DNA from: Bradyrhizobium quebecense
GTDB lineage: Bacteria; Pseudomonadota; Alphaproteobacteria; Rhizobiales; Xanthobacteraceae
Assembly (NCBI RefSeq): GCF_013373795.3
Contig: NZ_CP088022.1
Span: 2,232,001 to 2,296,000, forward strand
Direction: 5' to 3'
Length of the DNA: 64,000 bases
This document shows, piece by piece, positions 17,925 to 26,875 of the stretch; position 1 is the first letter of the stretch, and each line of letters begins with the position of its first letter. Under the pieces are notes generated by a model. That model worked only from the letters and a program-made list of their open reading frames with translations. It was not told the DNA's origin and did no database searches. The translations under genes and the position numbers were made by a program.

Positions 17925-19673
17925 TCAGCGCAGCGGCAGGATGAAGTCGGTGCCTTCGCCGGTCTCGCCCTGGTTCACGCCGAGGTCGGAGACGATGATC
18001 GATCCGCCGGTGCCGAGCGCTTCGTTGATCCGCGCCATCGCGTCGGCCGGAATCGTGATGCGGTCGAGCGCCTCGGCCGGGGTGTCGGTCGCCGGATGCG
18101 GCTTGACCTCGGCCGGCGCTGCGGCCGCCAGCTTGCGACGATGCGCGGCGCGCTCCTCGACGTCGATGCGGGCGGCGTTGCGGGTCGGCAGCGTCACCAC
18201 CGACCAGCGCAGCAGGTTCGCATCGGTCTTGTCGGCTTCCGCGGTGAACACATGCGTGCCGAGCGGCCGGTCGCTCGCCGCGATCGTCACCGGCACCTCG
18301 AACAGCGGCGCAAAGTTCTGCCGCACATAGAGCTTGGAATCCTTGCGGCTGATGAACACCGCGATCTGTCCGGCGCGCTTCGGCGCGTCGATCTTGGCGA
18401 CGCCCGGCAGCCGTGCCGGATCCTTGGCTGCGTCCTGCTTGGCATCGGAAGTATCAGCGGCGGTTGCGGCCTCGGCGGGCTTGTCCGCCGTCTTGACCGC
18501 ATTCGCCGCATTGGCCGCGTCAGTCTTCGGTGCGTCGGCCTTGGGTGCCTCGGCAACGCCAGGCTTGGCGGCGTCCGGCTTCGGCTCGTCGACTTTGGCT
18601 TCGGCCTTCACCGGGGCGCTTGCGGACACCCCGGACTTCGGCGTGTCGATGCTGCCGGTGGTTTCGCCGACCGTCTTGTCGTCGGTGGCGACGCTGCTGT
18701 CGCCAGCGGCGGAGTTGGCCTCGGCCGGCTTGTCGGCCGCGGCAGCCTCGGTCGCCGTCGTCTCGGACTTGTCAGCCGCGATCTTCTCCGCAATGGCGTC
18801 GCGCGCGGTCGAGGAGGACGCATCGGACATCGTCGCCGACGCGCTCGCCGCCGGCATCGCGCCGCTGGCGTCGGCGGTGTGGGTGTTGTCGCGCAGCGAC
18901 GCGGGCGCATGGCCGACGCTGGTGCGCAAGTCGAGACTGGATTGCCTGTCCGCACCCTTGTCGCTCTTCACGCCGAGCGGCGCATCCATCTTCAGGACGT
19001 CATCGGCAACCGGCTGCTGCGGGATGACCTTCTGCGTCGCCAGCAGCGGATGCGAGAAACTCTCCGGCGAGATCGTGCCCGGCGTGACGAACACGCGGGC
19101 GCCCATCCGCGTCCAGTTGTACATCTTGACCGCAAACGACATCGGCATGCGGATGCAGCCATGCGAGGCCGGATAGCCCGGCAGCACGCCGGCGTGCATG
19201 GCGATGCCCGACCAGGTGATGCGCTGCATGTACGGCATCGGCGCGCCGCTGTAGATGTTGGACTGGTGGTATTTCTGCTTCTGGATAACGCTGAAGACAC
19301 CCATCGGGGTCGAATGCCCCTTCATGCCCGTCGATACCGGGCTCTCGGCGTAGAGGCCGTTGGTGTCGTAAATGCTGACGCGCTGCTGGTCGATCGAGAC
19401 CGAGATGATCAGGGGACCCTGCGGCTTGCGGCCGGCCTCCTTCTCGATCGCCGGATTCTTCTTGACCGTGCTGCGCTTCGGCTTCGGCCGGGGCTGCTGC
19501 GGCGGCATCGGCTCGACATCGCCGTAATAGCCGGAGTCACGGTTCCAGTAGAACAGGGCTGCATCGGCCTGCGAGGAGGCGGCCACGGTGCCGGCCGCCG
19601 TCAGGATTGCAAACTGCCAGAACCGCCCATTCGCAGAATCAAAAATTGAAATCCCACGTCCGCGTGCGCGCAT
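17925..19673 (-). CDS. L,D-transpeptidase (YkuD/ErfK) with long Ala-rich region
   Basis: 582 residues from ATG 19673; the frame stays open to 19826 but that extension lacks a signal-like N-terminus. An N-terminal hydrophobic stretch (19-40) precedes a YkuD domain at about 85-200 with His160 and the active-site motif SHGCIRM (170-176), whose Cys attacks the peptidoglycan stem peptide to make 3-3 cross-links or attach proteins. Residues about 290-450 are low-complexity Ala/Asp/Lys/Glu repeats, then a second beta-rich segment ends the protein. The low-complexity region may span the periplasm or bind the wall. Confidence 0.9.
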   Translation of the reverse strand: MRARGRGISIFDSANGRFWQFAILTAAGTVAASSQADAALFYWNRDSGYYGDVEPMPPQQPRPKPKRSTVKKNPAIEKEAGRKPQGPLIISVSIDQQRVSIYDTNGLYAESPVSTGMKGHSTPMGVFSVIQKQKYHQSNIYSGAPMPYMQRITWSGIAMHAGVLPGYPASHGCIRMPMSFAVKMYNWTRMGARVFVTPGTISPESFSHPLLATQKVIPQQPVADDVLKMDAPLGVKSDKGADRQSSLDLRTSVGHAPASLRDNTHTADASGAMPAASASATMSDASSSTARDAIAEKIAADKSETTATEAAAADKPAEANSAAGDSSVATDDKTVGETTGSIDTPKSGVSASAPVKAEAKVDEPKPDAAKPGVAEAPKADAPKTDAANAANAVKTADKPAEAATAADTSDAKQDAAKDPARLPGVAKIDAPKRAGQIAVFISRKDSKLYVRQNFAPLFEVPVTIAASDRPLGTHVFTAEADKTDANLLRWSVVTLPTRNAARIDVEERAAHRRKLAAAAPAEVKPHPATDTPAEALDRITIPADAMARINEALGTGGSIIVSDLGVNQGETGEGTDFILPLR

Positions 19674-19897
19674 ATTCCGAATCCCAGTCCAAACTATCTG
19701 TTGGTTGTCGCAGACGCCGAACGCGTTCACCAGCGCAAGCGATCTAACCGTTCCGTGAGGGGCGGATTTTCGACGAAAGAGTAGCAAAAAAGCCTCACAG
19801 GAGGTTAAAGCGCCCGGTCTGATCACCGAACTGTCAGCGCCTTCCTGTGCGGCGTTTGCGCACTACATAGGCGGGACCCACCCCCGCGGAGACCTCA

Positions 19898-20458
19898 ATG
19901 ACATCGAGAAATGTGAGCTTGTGTGACGTGCGATTGTTGTCTCGATGGGGCTGCGCGGCGCTGCTGATGTTGCTGGCTTTGGGGCAGGCAGTTCCCGCGG
20001 CCGCGGCCGACGAACCGGACCTGATCTTTCGTCGTTCGACGGTGTTCAAATGGGTGAGCCCCAACGACAAGCTCGCGACCTATGGCGTCGACGACCCCGA
20101 GGTCGAGGGTGTCGCCTGTCACTTCACGGTGCCGGAGAAGGGCGGCTTCAAGGGCTGGCTCGGTCTTGCCGAGGAAGTCTCTGATATCTCGCTGGCTTGC
20201 CGGCAGATCGGGCCGATCCGCTTCAAGGGCAAGCTCGGCCAGGGCGACGACATGTTCAGCAAGCGGCGGTCGCTGTTCTTCAAGAAGATGCAGATCGTGC
20301 GCGGCTGCGATGCCAAGCGCAACGTGCTGGTTTACATGGTGTATTCCGACAAGCTGATCGAGGGCTCGCCGAAGAACTCGACGTCGTCGGTACCGATCAT
20401 GCCGTGGGGCGCGACCGACGCTACCGCCGTGCAGAAGTGCGGCGAGTTCATTCAGTAG
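19898..20458 (+). CDS. creA: CreA family periplasmic protein
   Basis: 186 residues with a signal peptide (about 1-37, ending AAAA). The CreA core is clear: STVFKWVSPNDKL, VACHFTVPEKGGFKGWLGLAEEVSD, SLACRQIGPI, SLFFKKMQIVRGCD and VYMVYSDKL. CreA proteins are widespread in Proteobacteria and of unknown function. Start is ATG 19898 with a GGAG site. Divergent from the L,D-transpeptidase gene with a 224 bp shared promoter region. Confidence 0.92.
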   Translation: MTSRNVSLCDVRLLSRWGCAALLMLLALGQAVPAAAADEPDLIFRRSTVFKWVSPNDKLATYGVDDPEVEGVACHFTVPEKGGFKGWLGLAEEVSDISLACRQIGPIRFKGKLGQGDDMFSKRRSLFFKKMQIVRGCDAKRNVLVYMVYSDKLIEGSPKNSTSSVPIMPWGATDATAVQKCGEFIQ

Positions 20459-20505
20459 CGGGACCAGGGGCTTGGCCCGGGCGGCTGACGCGGCGGACGA
20501 GCTAC

Positions 20506-20592
20506 GCATGATCCGGAAAAGTGCGAAGCGGTCTTCCGAAACGTCATGCGCAAACAAGTAGCTAAAGCGCGCTCTTCATCGTGCTTTAGCGC
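20506..20592. repeat. Palindromic repeat, family B, downstream of creA
   Basis: Two hairpins in series: GCATGATCCGGAAAAGTGCG with its imperfect complement to 20549, then GCTAAAGC/GCTTTAGC to about 20592. The first shares its arms with the element at 62927-62975. It lies between convergent genes and overlaps the stop codon of the next minus-strand frame. Confidence 0.7.
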
Positions 20593-20813
20593 TTGATTTG
20601 CCCGAACTGCTTCGCGCCGATACTGAGGCCTGGCTTGACCTTCGGGTCGCGGCAGCCGACGAGATGGACCAGCTTCTGCTGCGCGCACTCATTGTCGCCC
20701 ATCACATAAGCGCCTTGTTGCGGCATCGCGGCCGTCATCTGTTGCTGCCGGCCGGATTTGCTGGCCGCGGATGGATTGCCAACACCGATGTTGCCATTGC
20801 CCACGACTGACAT
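20586..20813 (-). CDS. Small hypothetical protein, 75 aa
   Basis: A Gln/Gly-rich frame (MSVVGNGNIGVGNPSAAS...) with two Cys (NECAQQKLVHLVGCRD). A GAAGG site lies directly against the ATG, which is too close; a GTG three codons in would be better spaced. No signal peptide. Codon use is plausible and the frame is open against the repeat, but I recognise no family. It may be spurious or the end of a shortened gene. Confidence 0.4.
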   Translation of the reverse strand: MSVVGNGNIGVGNPSAASKSGRQQQMTAAMPQQGAYVMGDNECAQQKLVHLVGCRDPKVKPGLSIGAKQFGQIKR

Positions 20814-21240
20814 CCTTCGTTGGATCGGGAATCACCACAACGTGCCACCGCCGAGATGGTTGCACGGCGCCCAGATGAGTCGGCCGAACCGCCGGCCGGT
20901 TCACGCCGCCCTTGCTGTACTGCTTCCTGTCTCAGCAGAGGAAAGTTAAGAAAGCGCGGTAGCCGGCTCAATTTGCACGCATAATCTGCGGGCAGAGTGC
21001 AGCCGCCGGGCGGCTCCCCCCGATGCGCGAAATTTTGAACGCGCTTATGGGCGTCGCACCTTTACTGAAAACATTGGTGTTTTCCGGCCAATGTTTCGTG
21101 GGCTGCCCGCCGACGAAACAATTCTCCGGCCGACGAAACCATTTTCAGCTTGTTCCGCAGAACTCCCGAAACGGCAGATCGTTATCAATCCGTCAACACA
21201 ACGGCGCCGGACGCCGAACAGGAATGACGGAGACTATCAG
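20814..21240. other. Intergenic region with a dyad and a direct repeat upstream of a tiny secreted protein
   Basis: No gene is supported. A perfect inverted repeat, AAACATTGG and CCAATGTTT with a 10-nt spacer, lies at 21069-21096. Just downstream an 11-bp direct repeat, GCCGACGAAAC, occurs at 21109-21119 and 21129-21139, exactly 20 bp apart, which is about two helical turns. Both could be regulator binding sites for the gene at 21241. Confidence 0.5.
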
Positions 21241-21399
21241 ATGCGGACCATGAGCCTGATCCTCGCCTTCGCTTTCGTGATGGCCGGTTCGTCGATGGCT
21301 GGTACCCCCGACAATGGTTTGCCCGGCATCGGCACCTTCTCCTACAACGGCTCGCCGGTGGTCACCTCGGCCCCGATGGTGATGGCGCAGGCCAACTGA
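21241..21399 (+). CDS. Tiny secreted protein, 52 aa
   Basis: MRTMSLILAFAFVMAGSSMAG forms a textbook signal peptide; the mature part is about 30 residues, rich in Gly, Pro and Ser, ending MVMAQAN. A GGAG ribosome site lies 9 nt before the ATG. The long upstream region with paired repeats suggests regulated expression. Followed 39 bp later by another secreted protein in the same direction. Function unknown. Confidence 0.6.
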   Translation: MRTMSLILAFAFVMAGSSMAGTPDNGLPGIGTFSYNGSPVVTSAPMVMAQAN

Positions 21400-21438
21400 G
21401 CGCGACGCGACAGACAGAACTGCCGGTAAAGGCTCCCC

Positions 21439-21834
21439 ATGTTGCTCCGCATCTGTTCCGCCGCGATCCTGGCATCGCTCGCCCTCTTAGGTTCCGCGCA
21501 GGCCCAATCGCAACTTCCGCTCGACTCGATACAGATCCGGTCGCTCTACCGCGCGCCCGAACCGCGCGACGAGTTCGTGCGCCAGTGCGCGCCGCATATG
21601 CTCGGGCGCTGGGCGCATCCCGAGGCCGTGTGCGGTTGCCTGCATGACCATGCTGCCGCGACGGTGGACGATCCCGATCTGCGCCAGGCGCTGCTGCGTG
21701 GCATCAGCGAGACCGGTGTGCCGACCATCGAGACCGATTGGGTGCCGCCATCCAAGCAAAACGAGATTGGCCCGACCTTCACCAAGATCGCCAAGCCGAC
21801 GCTGCAATGCATGTTCGAGCCGATCTCGAACTGA
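21439..21834 (+). CDS. Secreted hypothetical protein, 131 aa
   Basis: Signal peptide at 1-22 (LLRICSAAILASLALLGSAQAQ). The mature protein has four Cys (RQCAPHML, AVCGCLHD, LQCMFEP), consistent with disulfides in the periplasm, and no transmembrane helix. The 39-nt spacing from the tiny secreted gene before it suggests one transcript. I recognise no family. Confidence 0.7.
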   Translation: MLLRICSAAILASLALLGSAQAQSQLPLDSIQIRSLYRAPEPRDEFVRQCAPHMLGRWAHPEAVCGCLHDHAAATVDDPDLRQALLRGISETGVPTIETDWVPPSKQNEIGPTFTKIAKPTLQCMFEPISN

Positions 21835-21888
21835 GCGGCGCGTTACCGATGCAATGATGGACGAGGCGCCTCGCGACAGCGGGGCGCT

Positions 21889-22131
21889 TTACTTTTTGGC
21901 GAGGCGCGGCACGCAGCTTTGGGTCCGCACCACACCGTTCTGGCTCAGCTTGGCGCCGATCACCTGCTTGATCTGCCCGGCCGGGCAGGAGCCGTCATCG
22001 ACCAGGACGCGCTGACCGACCCGGAGGTCGACGATGTCAGCCTCGCGCATGACGGTCTGTGCGGAGGCGGCATGAATGATCGCGACAAGTGCTGCAGCGC
22101 TGACCAGCGCGACCAATCCAATGCGCGGCAT
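21889..22131 (-). CDS. Small secreted protein, 80 aa
   Basis: ATG 22131 has a near-perfect AAGGAGG site five bases upstream, which decides the start over the longer frame to 22290. A signal peptide (1-25, ending ASAQT) precedes a compact domain with VDLRVGQRVLVDDGSCPAGQIKQVIGAKL split around two Cys. It resembles small periplasmic proteins common in Bradyrhizobium. Its ribosome site directly follows the ancestral stop of the frameshifted gene upstream, so the two were one operon. Confidence 0.7.
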   Translation of the reverse strand: MPRIGLVALVSAAALVAIIHAASAQTVMREADIVDLRVGQRVLVDDGSCPAGQIKQVIGAKLSQNGVVRTQSCVPRLAKK

Positions 22132-22142
22132 CGCAGCCTCCT

Positions 22143-22290
22143 TCACTTGTTCTGGATCTTGACCCCATCGGGCCGACATTGATCTGCAATCCTTCGGGCT
22201 GCTTCTTTGCCTGATACAAATTGTAGCCGAGCATCCTGCGATCACGACCAGCGCGCCGATCACGAGATACAGGACGTTGCGATTGGGCAT
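22143..22290 (-). pseudogene. Small membrane protein gene broken by two one-base losses
   Basis: The first frame starts MPNRNVLYLVIGALVVIAG, a membrane anchor; adding one G in the GG run near 22236 moves to MLGYNLYQAKKQPEGLQINV, and adding one G in the GGGG run near 22166 moves to GVKIQNK and a TGA at 22143-22145. The rebuilt product is about 50 residues, and the three pieces make one sensible protein that stops exactly before the next gene's ribosome site. Either a decayed gene or, more likely, a sequence error. Confidence 0.55.
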
Positions 22291-22336
22291 CCGGTATCTC
22301 CGTAGGCGGACACTGACTGAACGCGGGCGACCTTAG

Positions 22337-23849
22337 TCAGGTGGTTGCGATTCTCCTAGAGCGCTGCGGCCTGGCGGATGGCTTCACCGATATCTTGCGC
22401 GTCGCGCGCAGCGCAGCCAGCGTTGTCTTCGCCAATTGTTCCGCCGACGCGACGAGTTGCGGAACCGGATGACCGGAAAATCCCAGCACGAAGCCGGCAG
22501 TGGGCGTGCGCGATGATAGGTCTCGGCGAGCAGCCAGCCGCCGACGCCGGCAGCCGCCTTGGCCTGCGCGGCAACCAGCGGATCGGTCGCGGGATCGAGC
22601 CGCGCCACGAGATGCAGGCCTTGCGACGGCACCGGAACGGTGAGCTCGCCCTCGGATGCGCGGGTGAGTGTCGACGCCAGCACGTCGCGCGCCTCGCGAT
22701 AGAGCTTGCGCGATTTGCGCAAGTTCGCAGCGAAGGCGCCGGAGTTCAGCATGTCGGCGACCGCGCCTTCCATCAGGGTGCCGGGAAAGCGATCGAGCGC
22801 GGCGCGCGCCGCCGTCACCGGACCGATCAAGGCTTCGGGCAGCGCGCAGTAACCGATCCGCAATCCCGGAAACAGCGTCTTCGCAAACGTCCCCATGTAG
22901 ATCACGCGGCGCAGATGATCGATGCCGGCGAGCGACAGCAGCGGCGCGCCGTCATAGCGGAACTCGCTGTCGTAATCGTCTTCGAACACGAAAGCGCCGG
23001 CGTCCCTGGCCCAGTCGAGCAGCTCGAGCCGGCGCGGCATCGACATCTGCACGCCGAGCGGAAACTGGTGCGACGGCGTGACGTAGGCGGCGCGTGCCGC
23101 GGCAGCGGATACGCGTCCCCTATCGATGCGCATGCCTGATCCATCGACCGGCACCGACACCGGGCGATAGCCGCAATGCTCGATCGCGCGCCGCGCCGCC
23201 GGATAACCTGGGTCCTCGCACCAGACCTGGTCGCCGGCTTGAGGATCGCCCCAAGCACGATGCGCAGCGCATGCAGCGTACCCGAGGCCAGCATGATCTG
23301 GTCGGGATCGCAGCGCAGCCCGCGCGCCGACAGCAGATGGTCTGATATGGCTGCGCGCAATTCGCTGCTGCCGCGGGGATCGCCGTAGTGCAGGTGCTCG
23401 GAGCCGAAGGCGCGCAGCCGTCGGCCGGCAAAGGCGCGGAAGCGCTGCAGCGCGCGCTCATCGATATGCGTGCAGCCGAGCGACAACGCATTGTGCTGCG
23501 GCGGCTCGATCTCGATCTTCGCGCGTCGCGGCGCTGTGGCCTGCGCCGGAATGCGCGCGGCGACGAAGGTGCCGGAGCCCGTGGTCGCCACCGCAAAGCC
23601 GTCGGCGATCAGCCGCTCATATGCCGTGGTGACCGCGTTGCGGCGAAACCCGGTCTGTCTGGCCAGCGCGCGCGACGGCGGCAGCGGCTCGCCCGGCTTG
23701 ACGAGGCCGCCAACGATGGTGTGGCACAGCGCCTGATAGAGCCGCTGCTGCGAGGCCGCTGCCGCCGTCACGTGCGGGCCGGTGAGGTCGAGCGGCAGCT
23801 CGGGCTTGCGCGCCGCGGGCTTGCGGGAATTGGTCGGAATTTTTCGCAT
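22337..23849 (-). pseudogene. MocR/PdxR-type GntR regulator with two frameshifts
   Basis: An N-terminal winged helix (LYQALCHTIVGGLVKPGEPL, RNAVTTAYERLIADGFAV) is followed by an aminotransferase-like domain (HYGDPRGSSELRAAI, PDQIMLASGTLHAL, FVFEDDYDSEFRY, YMGTFAKTLFPGLRIGY with the PLP Lys). The frame breaks at about 23235 (CCGG where CCCGG is needed) and again at about 22503 (CCC where CCCC restores GFVLGFSGHPVPQL). With both bases restored the protein is about 500 residues, normal for MocR. Such regulators use PLP and usually control a divergent gene; here that would be the pyridoxamine oxidase-like gene next to it. Confidence 0.8.
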
Positions 23850-23954
23850 GGAATTGGCACTATCGCAGACCAAATGGGCCGCTACAACTCTGGACAGATT
23901 CCAGATTTCGAAAGGCACTGCCGTGACCGAAGGCGCGTCCACTCCGTCCTACCC

Positions 23955-24647
23955 ATGTCGTCCCGCAACCGGGTCAAGCGCCGCCATGACCGCGGCTTCT
24001 ACGACCACGCCACCGTGCACAAGATCCTGGACGCCTCGATGCTGTGCCACGTCTCCTACGTGATCGACGGTCAGCCCTATTGCACGCCGACCTTCTTCTG
24101 GCGCGAGGGCACCAAGCTCTATTGGCACGGCTCCAGCGCGAGCCGAATGCTGGAGAACCAGTCGGAAGGGCAGCGGGTGTGCCTGACGGTCGCCCATCTC
24201 GACAGCCTGGTGCTGGCGCGTTGCGGCTTCAACCATTCAGCCGACTATCGCGCGGTGATGGCGTTCGGCACTGCCTACCTCGTGACCGACCCGGAAGAGA
24301 AGGAGCGCGCGATCGTCGCGATGGTCGACCGCTTCTTTCCCGAGCGTACCGCGAGCTTGCGCGCCAGCAACAAGCAGGAAATCAAGGCGACCTCGTTCAT
24401 CGCGATGGAGATCGAGGAGGCCTCGGCAAAGGTGCGCGCCAAGGGCGTCGCCGACGACGACGACGATTACGAGTTGCCGATCTATGCCGAGCGCATTCCG
24501 GTGCGCACGGTGCTCGGCGCGCCCGAGCCGTGCCCGCGGCTGCTCGACGGCGTGACGCGGCCGACAACGCTCGATGGCTATTCGGAAGGCCGTCTGCTCG
24601 AAGATGCATTGCGGGATGCCTATTTTGCACAATACAAGGAGGGGTGA
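23955..24647 (+). CDS. Pyridoxamine 5'-phosphate oxidase-like flavoprotein
   Basis: The readable product from ATG 23955 is 230 residues with the split-barrel FMN-binding pattern: LDASMLCHVSYVIDGQPYCT, FWREGTKLYWHGSSASRML, RVCLTVAHLDSLVLARCGF, NHSADYRAVMAFG. Related proteins bind FMN or haem. A better-supported start is GTG 23923, with AAAGG seven bases upstream, reading MTEGASTPSYP; it is out of frame by one base at CCC (23951-23954), so one C is probably missing there. The gene is divergent from the MocR-type regulator, a common pairing. Confidence 0.75.
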   Translation: MSSRNRVKRRHDRGFYDHATVHKILDASMLCHVSYVIDGQPYCTPTFFWREGTKLYWHGSSASRMLENQSEGQRVCLTVAHLDSLVLARCGFNHSADYRAVMAFGTAYLVTDPEEKERAIVAMVDRFFPERTASLRASNKQEIKATSFIAMEIEEASAKVRAKGVADDDDDYELPIYAERIPVRTVLGAPEPCPRLLDGVTRPTTLDGYSEGRLLEDALRDAYFAQYKEG

Positions 24648-24702
24648 AATCGGGTTACGGTGCGGCTCCCGCCCTTTCTGATGTCCCCCATGGAGCTGCC
24701 GA

Positions 24703-25980
24703 ATGACTGCCGAGACGCAACAACGAATCCTCAGCGCCGTTGACGAGGGATTCGATGCGCAGCTTGCGACGACGCAGGCCTTTGTCGCGATCCCCTCGAC
24801 CCGCGGCGCCGAGGGGCCGTGCCAGGACATGATCGGCGATCTCTTGCGCGAGCGCGGCTATGAGGTCGACGACTGGCACATCAATCTCGACGAGCTGAAG
24901 GATTTGCGCGGCTTCGGCCCGATCGAGCATGATTTCTCCAAGGCGCGCACCGTGGTCGGTACCTACCGCCCGGCCACCAATGCCGGCAAATCGCTGATCC
25001 TGCAGGGCCACTGCGACGTGGTGCCGACCGGCCCGCTCGAGATGTGGGAGACGCCGCCGTTCTCGCCGGTCATCAAGGACGGCAGGATGTACGGCCGCGG
25101 CGCCTGCGACATGAAGTCCGGCACGATTGCCGCGCTCTACGCGCTGGATGCGATCAAGCAGGCCGGGCTGAAGCCGACGGCGCGGATTCACTTCCAGTCT
25201 GTGATCGAGGAGGAGAGCACCGGCGTCGGCGCGCTCTCGACCTTGCAGCGCGGCTACCGCGCCGATGCCTGCTTCATCCCGGAGCCGACCAACGGCAAGA
25301 TGATCCGCTCGCAGGTCGGCGTGATCTGGTTCCGCCTGAAGGTGCGCGGCTTCCCAGTGCATGTGTTCGAGGCCGGCGCCGGCTCGAACGCGATCGTGGC
25401 GGCGTACCATCTGGTGCACGCGCTGGAGAAGCTCGAGATCGCCTGGAACGAGCGCGCCAAGGCCGACCGCCATTTCAAGGACGTCAATCATCCGATCAAT
25501 TTCAATCCGGGCATCATCAAGGGCGGCGACTGGGCCTCCAGCGTGCCGGCCTGGTGCGATGTCGACTGCCGCATCGCAGTGCTGCCGGGCTGGTCGATCG
25601 CCGAGTGTCAGAAGGAGATTCTGGCCTGCGTGTCGGCTGCGGCGCGCGATCACCGCTTTCTCTCCAACAATCCGCCGCAGGTGGAATGGTCGGGATTCCT
25701 GTCGGAAGGCTACGAACTGGTGAACTCCGAAGCGGCGGAAGCGGCGTTCGCTAGGGCGCATCAAGCGGTCTATGGCGGGGCGGTGGAAGACCGCGCCTTC
25801 ACCGCGTTGACCGACACGCGCTTCTACGGCCGGAACTACGACATCCCGAGCCTCTGCTTTGGCGCCAGTGGCGCGGCGATGCACGGCTTCAACGAATATG
25901 TCGAGCTGGAATCGCTGCGGAAGTCGACCAAGGCCACCGCGCTGTTCATCGCGGAATGGTGCGGGGTGGAGAAGGCGTAG
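24703..25980 (+). CDS. M20 family ArgE/DapE-type deacylase
   Basis: 425 residues, typical for this metallopeptidase family. Metal-binding motifs: LQGHCDVVPTG with His and Asp, GRGACDMKSG with the bridging Asp, IEEESTGVG with the catalytic Glu pair, and a late GASGAAMHGFNEYVE with the final His. A lid domain lies between. The family hydrolyses N-acyl amino acids or related amides with two Zn ions; the exact substrate is unknown. Follows the flavoprotein gene by 55 bp on the same strand; a palindromic repeat follows it. Confidence 0.9.
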   Translation: MTAETQQRILSAVDEGFDAQLATTQAFVAIPSTRGAEGPCQDMIGDLLRERGYEVDDWHINLDELKDLRGFGPIEHDFSKARTVVGTYRPATNAGKSLILQGHCDVVPTGPLEMWETPPFSPVIKDGRMYGRGACDMKSGTIAALYALDAIKQAGLKPTARIHFQSVIEEESTGVGALSTLQRGYRADACFIPEPTNGKMIRSQVGVIWFRLKVRGFPVHVFEAGAGSNAIVAAYHLVHALEKLEIAWNERAKADRHFKDVNHPINFNPGIIKGGDWASSVPAWCDVDCRIAVLPGWSIAECQKEILACVSAAARDHRFLSNNPPQVEWSGFLSEGYELVNSEAAEAAFARAHQAVYGGAVEDRAFTALTDTRFYGRNYDIPSLCFGASGAAMHGFNEYVELESLRKSTKATALFIAEWCGVEKA

Positions 25981-25992
25981 CTGCCCCGTTTG

Positions 25993-26076
25993 CGTCATTG
26001 CGAGCGAAGCGAAGCAATCCATCTCACCACGTGCGGAGACATGGATTGCTTCGTCGCTTCGCTCCTCGCTATGACG
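25993..26076. repeat. Palindromic intergenic repeat, family A, copy 2
   Basis: CGTCATTGCGAGCGAAGCG on the left and GCTTCGCTCCTCGCTATGACG on the right, the same design as 4934-5019 and 54333-54418, with one arm mismatch (CTATGACG for CAATGACG). It separates convergent genes. Confidence 0.85.
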
Positions 26077-26086
26077 GCGGAGAGAT

Positions 26087-26875
26087 TCACGCTCGCGCCG
26101 CCCACAACGCCCTGACGATCGCATCGAGCCCATCCGTCAACGCGGCGGGGCCGGGCTGCAGGATGATCGGCGACTTGATCTCGACGATGCGGTCGTCGCG
26201 CACGGCCGGGATGTCGCTCCATCCCTCCCGCTTGCGGATGCGGTCGGGCACGACCTTCTTGCCGCACCAGGATGCCAGGATCACGTCGGGCATCGCCTCG
26301 CGCACGGCGTCGGGCGTGACGATGCGATCCCTGGCGGCCTTGTGCACCCGCAGATGCGGCAGCGCGTCCTCGCCGCCGGCGATCTCGATCAGCTCGGACA
26401 CCCAGCCGATGCCGCTGATCAGCGGATCGTCCCATTCCTCGAAATAGACCTTTGGTCGCGGCGCCGGACGCGGCGTTGCCGCGATCGCGGCCAGCCGTTG
26501 TGCGAGGCCTTGCGCAAGCTGCCCGGCGCGCTCGGCGACACCGACCATCGCACCCAAAGTGCGGATCATCGCGAGAATCCCGGCGACGTCGCGCTGGTTG
26601 AAGACGTGCACGGCGACACCGGCACGCACCAGATCGGCGACGATGTCGGCCTGCAGATCGGAGAAGGCGAGCACCAGATCGGGATCGAGCGCCAGGATAT
26701 TTGGGAGATCGGCGGAGATGAACGCCGACACCCGCGGCTTCTCGCGGCGGACCTGCGGTGGCCGCATCGCATAGCCGGAGACGCCGACGATGCGGTCCTG
26801 CTCGCCGAGCAGATACAGCGTCTCGACCGTCTCATCTGTCAGGCAGACGATCCGGCGGGGAGGGAAGTCACGCAT
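26087..26875 (-). CDS. BtuF-like substrate-binding protein lacking a signal peptide
   Basis: 262 residues with the class III periplasmic binding fold used for cobalamin or iron chelates: RIVCLTDETVETLYLLGEQDRIVGVSGY at the start, ADLPNILALDPDLVLAFSD, a long spine helix, then FEEWDDPLISGIGWVSELIEIAGG. The visible start has no hydrophobic leader and there is no permease or ATPase gene nearby. It may be a cytosolic protein of the same fold, or a lost-export paralogue. Confidence 0.82.
   Translation of the reverse strand: MRDFPPRRIVCLTDETVETLYLLGEQDRIVGVSGYAMRPPQVRREKPRVSAFISADLPNILALDPDLVLAFSDLQADIVADLVRAGVAVHVFNQRDVAGILAMIRTLGAMVGVAERAGQLAQGLAQRLAAIAATPRPAPRPKVYFEEWDDPLISGIGWVSELIEIAGGEDALPHLRVHKAARDRIVTPDAVREAMPDVILASWCGKKVVPDRIRKREGWSDIPAVRDDRIVEIKSPIILQPGPAALTDGLDAIVRALWAARA

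Noticed and set aside
17883..19649. 588-codon plus-strand frame opposite the L,D-transpeptidase
   Set aside because: Arg/Gly-rich shadow with no family features, while the minus strand has the SHGCIRM active site.
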